Below are positions 20,716-33,907 of a DNA stretch of 64,000 bases, piece by piece (positions within the stretch are counted from its first letter, which is position 1; every line of letters starts with the position of its first letter). This DNA is from Tridacna crocea (taxonomy: Eukaryota > Mollusca > Bivalvia > Cardiida > Cardiidae). Both the position numbers and the translations under genes were made by a program. The notes under the pieces were generated by a model, which was not told the DNA's origin, did no database searches, and was given only the letters and a program-made list of their open reading frames with translations. Location: contig OX031068.1 of NCBI GenBank assembly GCA_943736015.1, positions 27,536,296-27,600,295 on the forward strand, in the 5' to 3' direction.

Positions 20716-22601
20716 CTGTTTTATTTATGCAATAGGTAGGAGTTATATTTATGCAATAGGAAAGAGTTGCTACTAAGAGTTTTCAGTCTTTTTTTGGCCA
20801 CTTGTGACATTATTTTTTCTGGGTTTCTACACTGTACTTTGATCTTTGGTCATCTTTAAAGTATCAATGTACAGCATGGCATGAATTAGAAAAGCGAATC
20901 GAATCAAGGGATATAGGAATCAGGGGAAGCTACTCTTGCACTCTTGCAAGGTGCTTGAAAAGACCAAAGCAAGGTCTTCTGCCACCCCGTTTTCTTAAGT
21001 TTGCGCCCATTGTCAGTGAAATCTGGCATGTGTGGATGGTTCAGGCATTGCAGTTTGCCTAGGACTGCATAAAAGCTTTCAAAGAAGACTTAAAATCCAC
21101 TTTAATGCCGATTTTTGCTCAATGTTTTCTATCGATATTTTCGAGCGCCATTTCAAATTGCTTAAAGCTTTGTGATTGGCTGATCCTGGGGGTGTGTCTG
21201 CGATTTGATTAGCTGATTGGGCCTAATCTGAATTTCATAGGGCTTTTCTGATTGGACGATTTCAGAGAGGGCTGTGATTTGATTGGCTCATTGGATACCG
21301 TTATTATTTCCTAAAAGCCTTCCTGATTGGACGATTTCAGAGAGGGCAGAGATTTGATTGGCTGATCAAAAAAGGGGGGGGAGAATGTTTGTATATTTAT
21401 GCTAATTTTTCGGGTCATTTTTCGGGTCATTTCGGCCTATTTTATGGTCAACAAGGATCAGACACCTGCACCAAGACCCCTTTTTCCAGAGTTTCAATCC
21501 TTAACTCTGCCGTTTTATCTTTTTTATCTATTTTAATCATTAGTTATTCTTACATCTTGTTGTATTCTTTTGGTCTATTTTTCGGATCACTTAAGCCTAT
21601 TCTATGGTAAAGAGGGATCAGACACCTGCACCAAGACCCCTTTTTTCAGAGTTTGAAATCTCAGCTTTGCCATTCGATATTTTTTTTTTCATCTATTTCA
21701 ATTATTAGTTATTCTTACATCTTACTGTATTTTATTGGCCTAATTCTAAATACTTCAAACAAGAAAATGTTTTGTGGAAAAAGTTTATGCAACAGCAACC
21801 AGTTGCTTCTTTTTTAATTTCATATTTTTGCACGGTGTTTAAACATAACATCGACTCCTGACTCACGCAGTCACCAAAACCGTTTCAATGTTTCGGTGAC
21901 CCTGGTAAAGAAAACGGAAAAATTTGGTTTACCTTTCTTTGCTTTGTGAAATAGGTATCGGTTGCCTCCGAAAGTGTCAAAGTCGGTCTTATGATTTCAT
22001 GTGCAGCACCTAATAGTCGCGTAACTATGGTAGTCATCATAACCAATTCAATGGTCCTAGCAAGAGAAAAGGAAACAAACAAAAAAAATTCCCTATATTT
22101 GACTTAAGCAACAGGTGTCGTCTGCTACGAAATTTGTCGCAAGTCGATTTTCCATGTTTTCGGGGGTGCATAACTGGTACACGAGTCAGTGGTCAACGTA
22201 ACTGGCTTTCTCATCACTGTATGAAGGGATTGAAAAAATAATAATAATAAAAAAAAAAAGAAAAATTAGTTCCCTTTGCTTGATTTTTGTCTTTTTTAGC
22301 CACTTGTGACACTGTTTTCTGGGATTTCTACACTATACATTGATCATCTTTGCTTATTTAAAGGATTAATGGGTGCAATTCCTGAGTTAGTTACCAATTT
22401 AATGGTCCTAGTAATAGAAAAGGGGGAAGAAAAATCTCTATTTTTGACTTAGGCAACAGGTGTCGTCTGCTACGGAATGGGCCGCAAGTTAATTTTTCAT
22501 GATTTCGCGGGTGCGTAACTGGCACCTACAAGGCGGTAGTCAACGTAACTGGGTTTCTTGTCATGGTAAAAGAGATTGGAAAAAAAAAATAAAGGTTCCC
22601 T
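20716..22601 (+). repeat. Repeat unit 12 (1,886 bp)
   Basis: Contains a private 4-base insertion giving GCGTAACTATGG near 22019, which breaks the 78-codon frame. Other markers: AGTTATATTT at 20741, TACTAAGAG, TTATTATTTCC near 21301, CATTCGATATT near 21671, TGTGGAAAAAG. Its tail from about 22165 (GCATAAC, TTTAATGG, GGGCCGCAAGTTAA, GATTGGAAA) matches unit 16 and begins the four-unit block. Confidence 0.97.
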
Positions 22602-24482
22602 CTGTTTTATTTATGCAATAGGTAGGAGTTTTATTTATGCAATAGGAAAGAGTTGCTACTGTGAGTTTTCAGTCTTTTTTTGGCCACATGTGACATTATT
22701 TTTTCTGGGTTTCTACACTGTACTTTGATCTTTGGTCATCTTTAAAGTATCAATGTACAGCATGGCATGAATTAGAAAAGCGAATCGAATCAAGGGATAT
22801 AGGAATCAGGGGAAGCTACTCTTGCACTCTTGCAAGGTGCTTGAAAAGACCAAAGCAAGGTCTTCTGCCACCCCGTTTTCTTAAGTTTGCGCCCATTGTC
22901 AGTGAAATCTGGCATGTGTGGATGGTTCAGGCACTGCAGTTTGCCTAGGACTGCATAAAAGCTTTCAAAGAAGACTTAAAATCCACTTTAATGCCGATTT
23001 TTGCTCAATGTTTTCTATCGATATTTTCGAGCGCCATTTCAAATTGCTTAAAGCTTTGTGATTGGCTAATCCTGGGGGTGTGTCTGCGATTTGATTAGCT
23101 GATTGGGCCTAATCTGAATTTCATAGGGCTTTTCTGATTGGACGATTTCAGAGAGGGCTGCGATTTGATTGGCTCATTGGATACCGTTATGATTTCCTAA
23201 AAGCCTTCCTGATTGGACGATTTCAGAGAGGGCAGAGATTTGATTGGCTGATCAAAAAGGGGGGGGGGAGAATGTTTGTATATTTATGCTAATTTTTCGG
23301 GTCATTTTTCGGGTCATTTCGGCCTATTTTATGGTCAACAAGGATCAGACACCTGCACCAAGACCCCTTTTTCCAGAGTTTCAATCCTTAACTCTGCCGT
23401 TTTATCTTTTTTATCTATTTTAATCATTAGTTATTCTTACATCTTGTTGTATTCTTTTGGTCTATTTTTCGGATCACTTAAGCCTATTCTATGGTAAAGA
23501 GGGATCAGACACCTGCACCAAGACCCCTTTTTTCAGAGTTTGAAATCTGAGCTTTGCCATTCTATCTTTTTTTTTCATCTATTTCAATTATTAGTTATTC
23601 TTACATCTTACTGTATTTTATTGGCCTAATTCTAAATACTTCAAACAAGAAAATGTTTTGTGAAAAAAGTTTATGCAACAGCAACCAGTTGCTTCTTTTT
23701 TAATTTCATATTTTTGCACGGTGTTTAAACATAACATCGACTCCTGACTCACGCAGTCACCAAAACCGTTTCAATGTTTCGGTGACCCTGGTAAAGAAAA
23801 CGGAAAAATTTGGTTTACCTTTCTTTGCTTTGTGAAATAGGTATCGGTTGCCTCCGAAAGTGTCAAAGTCGGTCTTATGATTTCATGTGCAGCACCTAAT
23901 AGTCGCTAATGGTTGTCATCATAACCAATTCAATGGTCCTAGCAAGAGAAAAGGAAACAAACAAAAAAAATTCCCTATATTTGACTTAAGCAACAGGTGT
24001 CGTCTGCTACGAAATTTGTCGCAAGTCGATTTTCCATGTTTTCGGGGGTGCTAACTGGTACACGAGTCAGTGGTCAATGTAACTGGCTTTCTCATCACTG
24101 TATGAAGGGATTGAAAAAATAATAATAAAAAAAAAAAAAAAAAAAAATTAGTTCCCTTTGCTTGATTTTTGTCTTTTTTAGCCACTTGTGACACTGTTTT
24201 CTGGGATTTCTACACTATACATTGATCATTTTTGCTTATTTAAAGGATTAATGGGTGCAATTCCTGAGTTAGTTACCAATTCAATGGTCCTAGTAATAGA
24301 AAAGGGGGAAGAAAAATCTCTATTTTTGACTTAGGCAACAGGTGTCGTCTGCTACGGAATGTGCCGCAAGTTGATTTTTCATGATTTCGCGGGTGCGTAA
24401 CTGGCACCTACAAGGCGGTAGTCAACGTAACTGGGTTTCTTGTCATGGTAAAAGAGATTGAAAAAAAAAATAAAGGTTCCCT
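22602..24482 (+). repeat. Repeat unit 13 (1,881 bp)
   Basis: Twin of unit 17, same length: TACTGTGAG, CCACATGTGAC, GGCACTGCAG, GGCTAATCC, GGCTGCG, AATCTGAGC, GTCGCTAATGGTTGTC at 23903, a 2-base loss giving GGTGCTAACTGG near 24048, and TCAATGTAAC. The loss and the CTAATGG change break the 78-codon frame. Confidence 0.97.
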
Positions 24483-26369
24483 CTGTTTTATTTATGCAAT
24501 AGGTAGGAGTTTTATTTATGCAATAGGAAAGAGTTGCTACTAAGAGTTTTCAGTCTTTTTTTGGCCACTTGTGACATTATTTTTTCTGGGTTTCTACACT
24601 GTACTTTGATCTTTGGTCATCTTTAAAGTATCAATGTACAGCATGGCATGAATTAGAAAAGCGAATCGAATCAAGGGATATAGGAATCAGGGGAAGCTAC
24701 TCTTGCACTCTTGCAAGGTGCTTGAAAAGACCAAAGCAAGGTCTTCTGCCACCCCGTTTTCTTAAGTTTGCGCCCATTGTCAGTGAAATCTGGCATGTGT
24801 GGATGGTTCAGGCATTGCAGTTTGCCTAGGACTGCATAAAAGCTTTCAAAGAAGACTTAAAATCCACTTTAATGCCGATTTTTGCTCAATGTTTTCTATC
24901 GATATTTTCGAGCGCCATTTCAAATTGCTTAAAGCTTTGTGATTGGCTGATCCTGGGGGTGTGTCTGCGATTTGATTAGCTGATTGGGCCTAATCTGAAT
25001 TTCATAGGGCTTTTCTGATTGGACGATTTCAGAGAGGGCTGTGATTTGATTGGCTCATTGGATACCGTTATTATTTCCTAAAAGCCTTCCTGATTGGACG
25101 ATTTCAGAGAGGGCAGAGATTTGATTGGCTGATCAAAAAGGGGGGGGGAGAATGTTTGTAAATTTATGCTAATTTTTCGGGTCATTTTTCGGGTCATTTC
25201 GGCCTATTTTATGGTCAACAAGGATCAGACACCTGCACCAAGACCCCTTTTTCCAGAGTTTCAATCCTTAACTCTGCCGTTTTATCTTTTTTATCTATTT
25301 TAATCATTAGTTATTCTTACATCTTGTTGTATTCTTTTGGTCTATTTTTCGGATCACTTAAGCCTATTCTATGGTAAAGAGGGATCAGACACCTGCACCA
25401 AGACCCCTTTTTTCAGAGTTTGAAATCTCAGCTTTGCCATTCTATCTTTTTTTTTTCCATCTATTTCAATTATTAGTTATTCTTACATCTTACTGTATTT
25501 TATTGGCCTAATTCTAAATACTTCAAACAAGAAAATGTTTTGTGGAAAAAGTTTATGCAACAGCAACCAGTTGCTTCTTTTTTAATTTCATATTTTTGCA
25601 CGGTGTTTAAACATAACATCGACTCCTGACTCACGCAGTCACCAAAACCGTTTCAATGTTTCTGTGACCCTGGTAAAGAAAACGGAAAAATTTGGTTTAC
25701 CTTTCTTTGCTTTGTGCAATACGTATCGGTTGCCTCCAAAAGTGTCAAAGTCGGTCTTATGATTTCATGTGCAGCACCTAATAGTCGCGTATGGTAGTCA
25801 TCATAACCAATTCAATGGTCCTAGCAAGAGAAAAGGAAACAAACAAAAAAAATTCCCTATATTTGACTTAAGCAACAGGTGTCGTCTGCTACGAAATTTG
25901 TCGCAAGTCGATTTTCCATGTTTTCGGGGGTGCATAACTGGTACACGAGTCAGTGGTCAACGTAACTGGCTTTCTCATCACTGTATGAAGGGATTGAAAA
26001 AATAATAATAATAAAAAAAAAAAAAAAAAAAAATTAGTTCCTTTTGCTTGATTTTTGTCTTTTTTAGCCACTTGTGACACTGTTTTCTGGGATTTCTACA
26101 CTATACATTGATCATCTTTGCTTATTTAAAGGATTAATGGGTGCAATTCCTGAGTTAGTTACCAATTTAATGGTCCTAGTAATAGAAAAGGGGGAAGAAA
26201 AATCTCTATTTTTGACTTAGGGAACTGGTGTCGTCTGCTACGGAATGGGCCGCAAGTTGATTTTTCATGATTTCGCGGGTGCGTAACTGGCACCTACAAG
26301 GCGGTAGTCAACGTAACTGGGTTTCTTGTCATGGTAAAAGAGATTGAAAAAAAAAAATAAAGGTTCCCT
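24483..26369 (+). repeat. Repeat unit 14 (1,887 bp)
   Basis: Twin of unit 18: TACTAAGAG, TTATTATTTCC, TGTAAATTTATG near 25155 (TATA-like word broken), TTTCCATC, TGTGGAAAAAG, TTTCTGTGACC (hairpin arm changed), CAATACGTAT, CTCCAAAAG, TAGTTCCTTTTGC, TTAGGGAACTGG and GAATGGGCC. Confidence 0.97.
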
Positions 26370-28251
26370 CTGTTTTATTTATGCAATAGGTAGGAGTTTT
26401 ATTTATGCAATAGGAAAGAGTTGCTACTGAGAGTTTTCAGTCTTTTTTTGGCCACATGTGACATTATTTTTTCTGGGTTTCTACACTGTACTTTGATCTT
26501 TGGTCATCTTTAAAGTATCAATGTACAGCATGGCATGAATTAGAAAAGCGAATCGAATCAAGGGATATAGGAATCAGGGGAAGCTACTCTTGCACTCTTG
26601 CAAGGTGCTTGAAAAGACCAAAGCAAGGTCTTCTGCCACCCCGTTTTCTTAAGTTTGCGCCCATTGTCAGTGAAATCTGGCATGTGTGGATGGTTCAGGC
26701 ACTGCAGTTTGCCTAGGACTGCATAAAAGCTTTCAAAGAAGACTTAAAATCCACTTTAATGCCGATTTTTGCTCAATGTTTTCTATCGATATTTTCGAGC
26801 GCCATTTCAAATTGCTTAAAGCTTTGTGATTGGCTAATCCTGGGGGTGTGTCTGCGATTTGATTAGCTGATTGGGCCTAATCTGAATTTCATAGGGCTTT
26901 TCTGATTGGACGATTTCAGAGAGGGCTGCGATTTGATTGGCTCATTGGATACCGTTATGATTTCCTAAAAGCCTTCCTGATTGGACGATTTCAGAGAGGG
27001 CAGAGATTTGATTGGCTGATCAAAAAGGGGGGGGGGGAGAATGTTTGTATATTTATGCTAATTTTTCGGGTCATTTTTCGGGTCATTTCGGCCTATTTTA
27101 TGGTCAACAAGGATCAGACACCTGCACCAAGACTCCTTTTTCCAGAGTTTCAATCCTTAACTCTGCCGTTTTATCTTTTTTATCTATTTTAATCATTAGT
27201 TATTCTTACATCTTGTTGTATTCTTTTGGTCTATTTTTCGGATCACTTAAGCCTATTCTATGGTAAAGAGGGATCAGACACCTGCACCAAGACCCCTTTT
27301 TTCAGCGTTTGAAATCTCAGCTTTGCCATTCGATATTTTTTTTTTTCATCTATTTCAATTATTAGTTATTCTTACATCTTACTGTATTTTATTGGCCTAA
27401 TTCTAAATACTTCAAACAAGAAAATGTTTTGTGAAAAAAGTTTATGCAACAACAACCAGTTGCTTCTTTTTTAATTTCATATTTTTGCACGGTGTTTAAA
27501 CATAACATCGACTCCTGACTCACGCAGTCACCAAAACCGTTTCAATGTTTCGGTGACCCTGGTAAAGAAAACGGAAAAATTTGGTTTACCTTTCTTTGCT
27601 TTGTGAAATAGGTATCGGTTGCCTCCGAAAGTGTCAAAGTCGGTCTTATGATTTCATGTGCAGCACCTAATAGTCGCGTATGGTAGTCATCATAACCAAT
27701 TCAATGGTCCTAGCAAGAGAAAAGGAAACAAACAAAAAAAATTCCCTATATTTGACTTAAGCAACAGGTGTCGTCTGCTTCGAAATTTGTCGCAAGTCGA
27801 TTTTCCATGTTTTCGGGGGTGCATAACTGGTACACGAGTCAGTGGTCAACGTAACTGGCTTTCTCATCACTGTATGAAGGGATTGAAAAAATAATAATAA
27901 AAAAAAAAAAAAAAATTAGTTCCCTTTGCTTGATTTTTGTCTTTTTTAGCCACTTGTGACACTGTTTTCTGGGATTTCTACACTATACATTGATCATCTT
28001 TGCTTATTTAAAGGATTAATGGGTGCAATTCCTGAGTTAGTTACCAATTCAATGGTCCTAGTAATAGAAAAGGGGGAAGAAAAATCTCTATTTTTGACTT
28101 AGGCAACAGGTGTCGTCTGCTACGGAATGTGCCGCAAGTTGATTTTTCATGATTTCGCGGGTGCGTAACTGGCACCTACAAGGCGGTAGTCAACGTAACT
28201 GGGTTTCTTGTCATGGTAAAAGAGATTGAAAAAAAAAAATAAAGGTTCCCT
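26370..28251 (+). repeat. Repeat unit 15 (1,882 bp)
   Basis: Twin of unit 19 over its left three-quarters: CCACATGTGAC, GGCACTGCAG, GGCTAATCC, AAGACTCCTTT near 27128, TCAGCGTTTG near 27302, CATTCGATATT, CAACAACAACC. After about 27675 it departs from unit 19. CTGCTTCG near 27776 is shared with units 22 and 25. Confidence 0.97.
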
Positions 28252-30137
28252 CTGTTTTATTTATGCAATAGGTAGGAGTTTTATTTATGCAATAGGAAAG
28301 AGTTGCTACTGAGAGTTTTCAGTCTTTTTTTGGCCACTTGTGACATTATTTTTTCTGGGTTTCTACACTGTACTTTGATCTTTGGTCATCTTTAAAGTAT
28401 CAATGTACAGCATGGCATGAATTAGAAAAGCGAATCGAATCAAGGGATATAGGAATCAGGGGAAGCTACTCTTGCACTCTTGCAAGGTGCTTGAAAAGAC
28501 CAAAGCAAGGTCTTCTGCCACCCCGTTTTCTTAAGTTTGCGCCCATTGTCAGTGAAATCTGGCATGTGTGGATGGTTCAGGCATTGCAGTTTGCCTAGGA
28601 CTGCATAAAAGCTTTCAAAGAAGACTTAAAATCCACTTTAATGCCGATTTTTGCTCAATGTTTTCTATCGATATTTTCGAGCGCCATTTCAAATTGCTTA
28701 AAGCTTTGTGATTGGCTGATCCTGGGGGTGTGTCTGCGATTTGATTAGCTGATTGGGCCTAATCTGAATTTCATAGGGCTTTTCTGATTGGACGATTTCA
28801 GAGAGGGCTGTGATTTGATTGGCTCATTGGATACCGTTATTATTTCCTAAAAGCCTTCCTGATTGGACGATTTCAGAGAGGGCAGAGATTTGATTGGCTG
28901 ATCAAAAAGGGGGGGGAGAATGTTTGTATATTTATGCTAATTTTTCGGGTCATTTTTCGGGTCATTTCGGCCTATTTTATGGTCAACAAGGATCAGACAC
29001 CTGCACCAAGACCCCTTTTTCCAGAGTTTCAATCCTTAACTCTGCCGTTTTATCTTTTTTATCTATTTTAATCATTAGTTATTCTTACATCTTGTTGTAT
29101 TCTTTTGGTCTATTTTTCGGATCACTTAAGCCTATTCTATGGTAAAGAGGGATCAGACACCTGCACCAAGACCCCTTTTTTCAGAGTTTGAAATCTCAGC
29201 TTTGCCATTCTATCTTTTTTTTTTCCATCTATTTCAATTATTAGTTATTCTTACATCTTACTGTATTTTATTGGCCTAATTCTAAATACTTCAAACAAGA
29301 AAATGTTTTGTGGAAAAAGTTTATGCAACAGCAACCAGTTGCTTCTTTTTTAATTTCATATTTTTGCACGGTGTTTAAACATAACATCGACTCCTGACTC
29401 ACGCAGTCACCAAAACCGTTTCAATGTTTCGGTGACCCTGGTAAAGAAAACGGAAAAATTTGGTTTACCTTTCTTTGCTTTGTGCAATAGGTATCGGTTG
29501 CCTCCGAAAGTGTCAAAGTCGGTCTTATGATTTCATGTGCAGCACCTAATAGTCGCGTATGGTAGTCATCATAACCAATTCAATGGTCCTAGCAAGAGAA
29601 AAGGAAACAAACAAAAAAAATTCCCTATATTTGACTTAAGCAACAGGTGTCGTCTGCTACGAAATTTGTCGCAAGTCGATTTTCCATGTTTTCGGGGGTG
29701 CATAACTGGTACACGAGTCAGTGGTCAACGTAACTGGCTTTCTCATCACTGTATGAAGGGATTGAAAAAATAATAATAATAAAAAAAAAAAAAAAGAAAA
29801 ATTAGTTCCCTTTGCTTGATTTTTGTCTTTTTTAGCCACTTGTGACACTGTTTTCTGGGATTTCTACACTATACATTGATCATCTTTGCTTATTTAAAGG
29901 ATTAATGGGTGCAATTCCTGAGTTAGTTACCAATTTAATGGTCCTAGTAATAGAAAAGGGGGAAGAAAAATCTCTATTTTTGACTTAGGCAACAGGTGTC
30001 GTCTGCTACGGAATGGGCCGCAAGTTAATTTTTCATGATTTCGCGGGTGCGTAACTGGCACCTACAAGGCGGTAGTCAACGTAACTGGGTTTCTTGTCAT
30101 GGTAAAAGAGATTGGAAAAAAAAAATAAAGGTTCCCT
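28252..30137 (+). repeat. Repeat unit 16 (1,886 bp)
   Basis: Left part is like units 14 and 21 (TTATTATTTCC, TTTCCATC, TGTGGAAAAAG) but with TACTGAGAG. The right part from about 29698 matches unit 12. The join lies somewhere in subrepeat A copy 1. Confidence 0.97.
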
Positions 30138-32018
30138 CTGTTTTATTTATGCAATAGGTAGGAGTTTTATTTATGCAATAGGAAAGAGTTGCTACTGTGA
30201 GTTTTCAGTCTTTTTTTGGCCACATGTGACATTATTTTTTCTGGGTTTCTACACTGTACTTTGATCTTTGGTCATCTTTAAAGTATCAATGTACAGCATG
30301 GCATGAATTAGAAAAGCGAATCGAATCAAGGGATATAGGAATCAGGGGAAGCTACTCTTGCACTCTTGCAAGGTGCTTGAAAAGACCAAAGCAAGGTCTT
30401 CTGCCACCCCGTTTTCTTAAGTTTGCGCCCATTGTCAGTGAAATCTGGCATGTGTGGATGGTTCAGGCACTGCAGTTTGCCTAGGACTGCATAAAAGCTT
30501 TCAAAGAAGACTTAAAATCCACTTTAATGCCGATTTTTGCTCAATGTTTTCTATCGATATTTTCGAGCGCCATTTCAAATTGCTTAAAGCTTTGTGATTG
30601 GCTAATCCTGGGGGTGTGTCTGCGATTTGATTAGCTGATTGGGCCTAATCTGAATTTCATAGGGCTTTTCTGATTGGACGATTTCAGAGAGGGCTGCGAT
30701 TTGATTGGCTCATTGGATACCGTTATGATTTCCTAAAAGCCTTCCTGATTGGACGATTTCAGAGAGGGCAGAGATTTGATTGGCTGATCAAAAAGGGGGG
30801 GGGGAGAATGTTTGTATATTTATGCTAATTTTTCGGGTCATTTTTCGGGTCATTTCGGCCTATTTTATGGTCAACAAGGATCAGACACCTGCACCAAGAC
30901 CCCTTTTTCCAGAGTTTCAATCCTTAACTCTGCCGTTTTATCTTTTTTATCTATTTTAATCATTAGTTATTCTTACATCTTGTTGTATTCTTTTGGTCTA
31001 TTTTTCGGATCACTTAAGCCTATTCTATGGTAAAGAGGGATCAGACACCTGCACCAAGACCCCTTTTTTCAGAGTTTGAAATCTGAGCTTTGCCATTCTA
31101 TCTTTTTTTTTCATCTATTTCAATTATTAGTTATTCTTACATCTTACTGTATTTTATTGGCCTAATTCTAAATACTTCAAACAAGAAAATGTTTTGTGAA
31201 AAAAGTTTATGCAACAGCAACCAGTTGCTTCTTTTTTAATTTCATATTTTTGCACGGTGTTTAAACATAACATCGACTCCTGACTCACGCAGTCACCAAA
31301 ACCGTTTCAATGTTTCGGTGACCCTGGTAAAGAAAACGGAAAAATTTGGTTTACCTTTCTTTGCTTTGTGAAATAGGTATCGGTTGCCTCCGAAAGTGTC
31401 AAAGTCGGTCTTATGATTTCATGTGCAGCACCTAATAGTCGCTAATGGTTGTCATCATAACCAATTCAATGGTCCTAGCAAGAGAAAAGGAAACAAACAA
31501 AAAAAATTCCCTATATTTGACTTAAGCAACAGGTGTCGTCTGCTACGAAATTTGTCGCAAGTCGATTTTCCATGTTTTCGGGGGTGCTAACTGGTACACG
31601 AGTCAGTGGTCAATGTAACTGGCTTTCTCATCACTGTATGAAGGGATTGAAAAAATAATAATAAAAAAAAAAAAAAAAAAAAATTAGTTCCCTTTGCTTG
31701 ATTTTTGTCTTTTTTAGCCACTTGTGACACTGTTTTCTGGGATTTCTACACTATACATTGATCATTTTTGCTTATTTAAAGGATTAATGGGTGCAATTCC
31801 TGAGTTAGTTACCAATTCAATGGTCCTAGTAATAGAAAAGGGGGAAGAAAAATCTCTATTTTTGACTTAGGCAACAGGTGTCGTCTGCTACGGAATGTGC
31901 CGCAAGTTGATTTTTCATGATTTCGCGGGTGCGTAACTGGCACCTACAAGGCGGTAGTCAACGTAACTGGGTTTCTTGTCATGGTAAAAGAGATTGAAAA
32001 AAAAAATAAAGGTTCCCT
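30138..32018 (+). repeat. Repeat unit 17 (1,881 bp)
   Basis: Carries the complete marker set of unit 13, with the same G-run and A-tract lengths where I compared them, exactly 7,536 bp downstream. Confidence 0.97.
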
Positions 32019-33907
32019 CTGTTTTATTTATGCAATAGGTAGGAGTTTTATTTATGCAATAGGAAAGAGTTGCTACTAAGAGTTTTCAGTCTTTTTTTGG
32101 CCACTTGTGACATTATTTTTTCTGGGTTTCTACACTGTACTTTGATCTTTGGTCATCTTTAAAGTATCAATGTACAGCATGGCATGAATTAGAAAAGCGA
32201 ATCGAATCAAGGGATATAGGAATCAGGGGAAGCTACTCTTGCACTCTTGCAAGGTGCTTGAAAAGACCAAAGCAAGGTCTTCTGCCACCCCGTTTTCTTA
32301 AGTTTGCGCCCATTGTCAGTGAAATCTGGCATGTGTGGATGGTTCAGGCATTGCAGTTTGCCTAGGACTGCATAAAAGCTTTCAAAGAAGACTTAAAATC
32401 CACTTTAATGCCGATTTTTGCTCAATGTTTTCTATCGATATTTTCGAGCGCCATTTCAAATTGCTTAAAGCTTTGTGATTGGCTGATCCTGGGGGTGTGT
32501 CTGCGATTTGATTAGCTGATTGGGCCTAATCTGAATTTCATAGGGCTTTTCTGATTGGACGATTTCAGAGAGGGCTGTGATTTGATTGGCTCATTGGATA
32601 CCGTTATTATTTCCTAAAAGCCTTCCTGATTGGACGATTTCAGAGAGGGCAGAGATTTGATTGGCTGATCAAAAAGGGGGGGGGGGAGAATGTTTGTAAA
32701 TTTATGCTAATTTTTCGGGTCATTTTTCGGGTCATTTCGGCCTATTTTATGGTCAACAAGGATCAGACACCTGCACCAAGACCCCTTTTTCCAGAGTTTC
32801 AATCCTTAACTCTGCCGTTTTATCTTTTTTATCTATTTTAATCATTAGTTATTCTTACATCTTGTTGTATTCTTTTGGTCTATTTTTCGGATCACTTAAG
32901 CCTATTCTATGGTAAAGAGGGATCAGACACCTGCACCAAGACCCCTTTTTTCAGAGTTTGAAATCTCAGCTTTGCCATTCTATCTTTTTTTTTTCCATCT
33001 ATTTCAATTATTAGTTATTCTTACATCTTACTGTATTTTATTGGCCTAATTCTAAATACTTCAAACAAGAAAATGTTTTGTGGAAAAAGTTTATGCAACA
33101 GCAACCAGTTGCTTCTTTTTTAATTTCATATTTTTGCACGGTGTTTAAACATAACATCGACTCCTGACTCACGCAGTCACCAAAACCGTTTCAATGTTTC
33201 TGTGACCCTGGTAAAGAAAACGGAAAAATTTGGTTTACCTTTCTTTGCTTTGTGCAATACGTATCGGTTGCCTCCAAAAGTGTCAAAGTCGGTCTTATGA
33301 TTTCATGTGCAGCACCTAATAGTCGCGTATGGTAGTCATCATAACCAATTCAATGGTCCTAGCAAGAGAAAAGGAAACAAACAAAAAAAATTCCCTATAT
33401 TTGACTTAAGCAACAGGTGTCGTCTGCTACGAAATTTGTCGCAAGTCGATTTTCCATGTTTTCGGGGGTGCATAACTGGTACACGAGTCAGTGGTCAACG
33501 TAACTGGCTTTCTCATCACTGTATGAAGGGATTGAAAAAATAATAATAATAAAAAAAAAAAAAAAAAAAAATTAGTTCCTTTTGCTTGATTTTTGTCTTT
33601 TTTAGCCACTTGTGACACTGTTTTCTGGGATTTCTACACTATACATTGATCATCTTTGCTTATTTAAAGGATTAATGGGTGCAATTCCTGAGTTAGTTAC
33701 CAATTTAATGGTCCTAGTAATAGAAAAGGGGGAAGAAAAATCTCTATTTTTGACTTAGGGAACTGGTGTCGTCTGCTACGGAATGGGCCGCAAGTTGATT
33801 TTTCATGATTTCGCGGGTGCGTAACTGGCACCTACAAGGCGGTAGTCAACGTAACTGGGTTTCTTGTCATGGTAAAAGAGATTGAAAAAAAAAAATAAAG
33901 GTTCCCT
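32019..33907 (+). repeat. Repeat unit 18 (1,889 bp)
   Basis: Carries the complete marker set of unit 14, including TGTAAATTTATG and CAATACGTAT. The 2-base length difference is explained by a G run of 11 instead of 9. Confidence 0.97.

Larger units (their letters stand above)
22165..27675 (+). repeat. Higher-order block, copy 1 (end of unit 12 to unit 15)
   Basis: Carries the marker order unit 12 tail, 13, 14, 15, which is repeated at 29698-35212, four units (about 7.54 kb) downstream. Visible differences are limited to A-tract and G-run lengths. Boundaries are where diagnostic markers stop agreeing and are good to within perhaps 100 bp. Confidence 0.8.
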
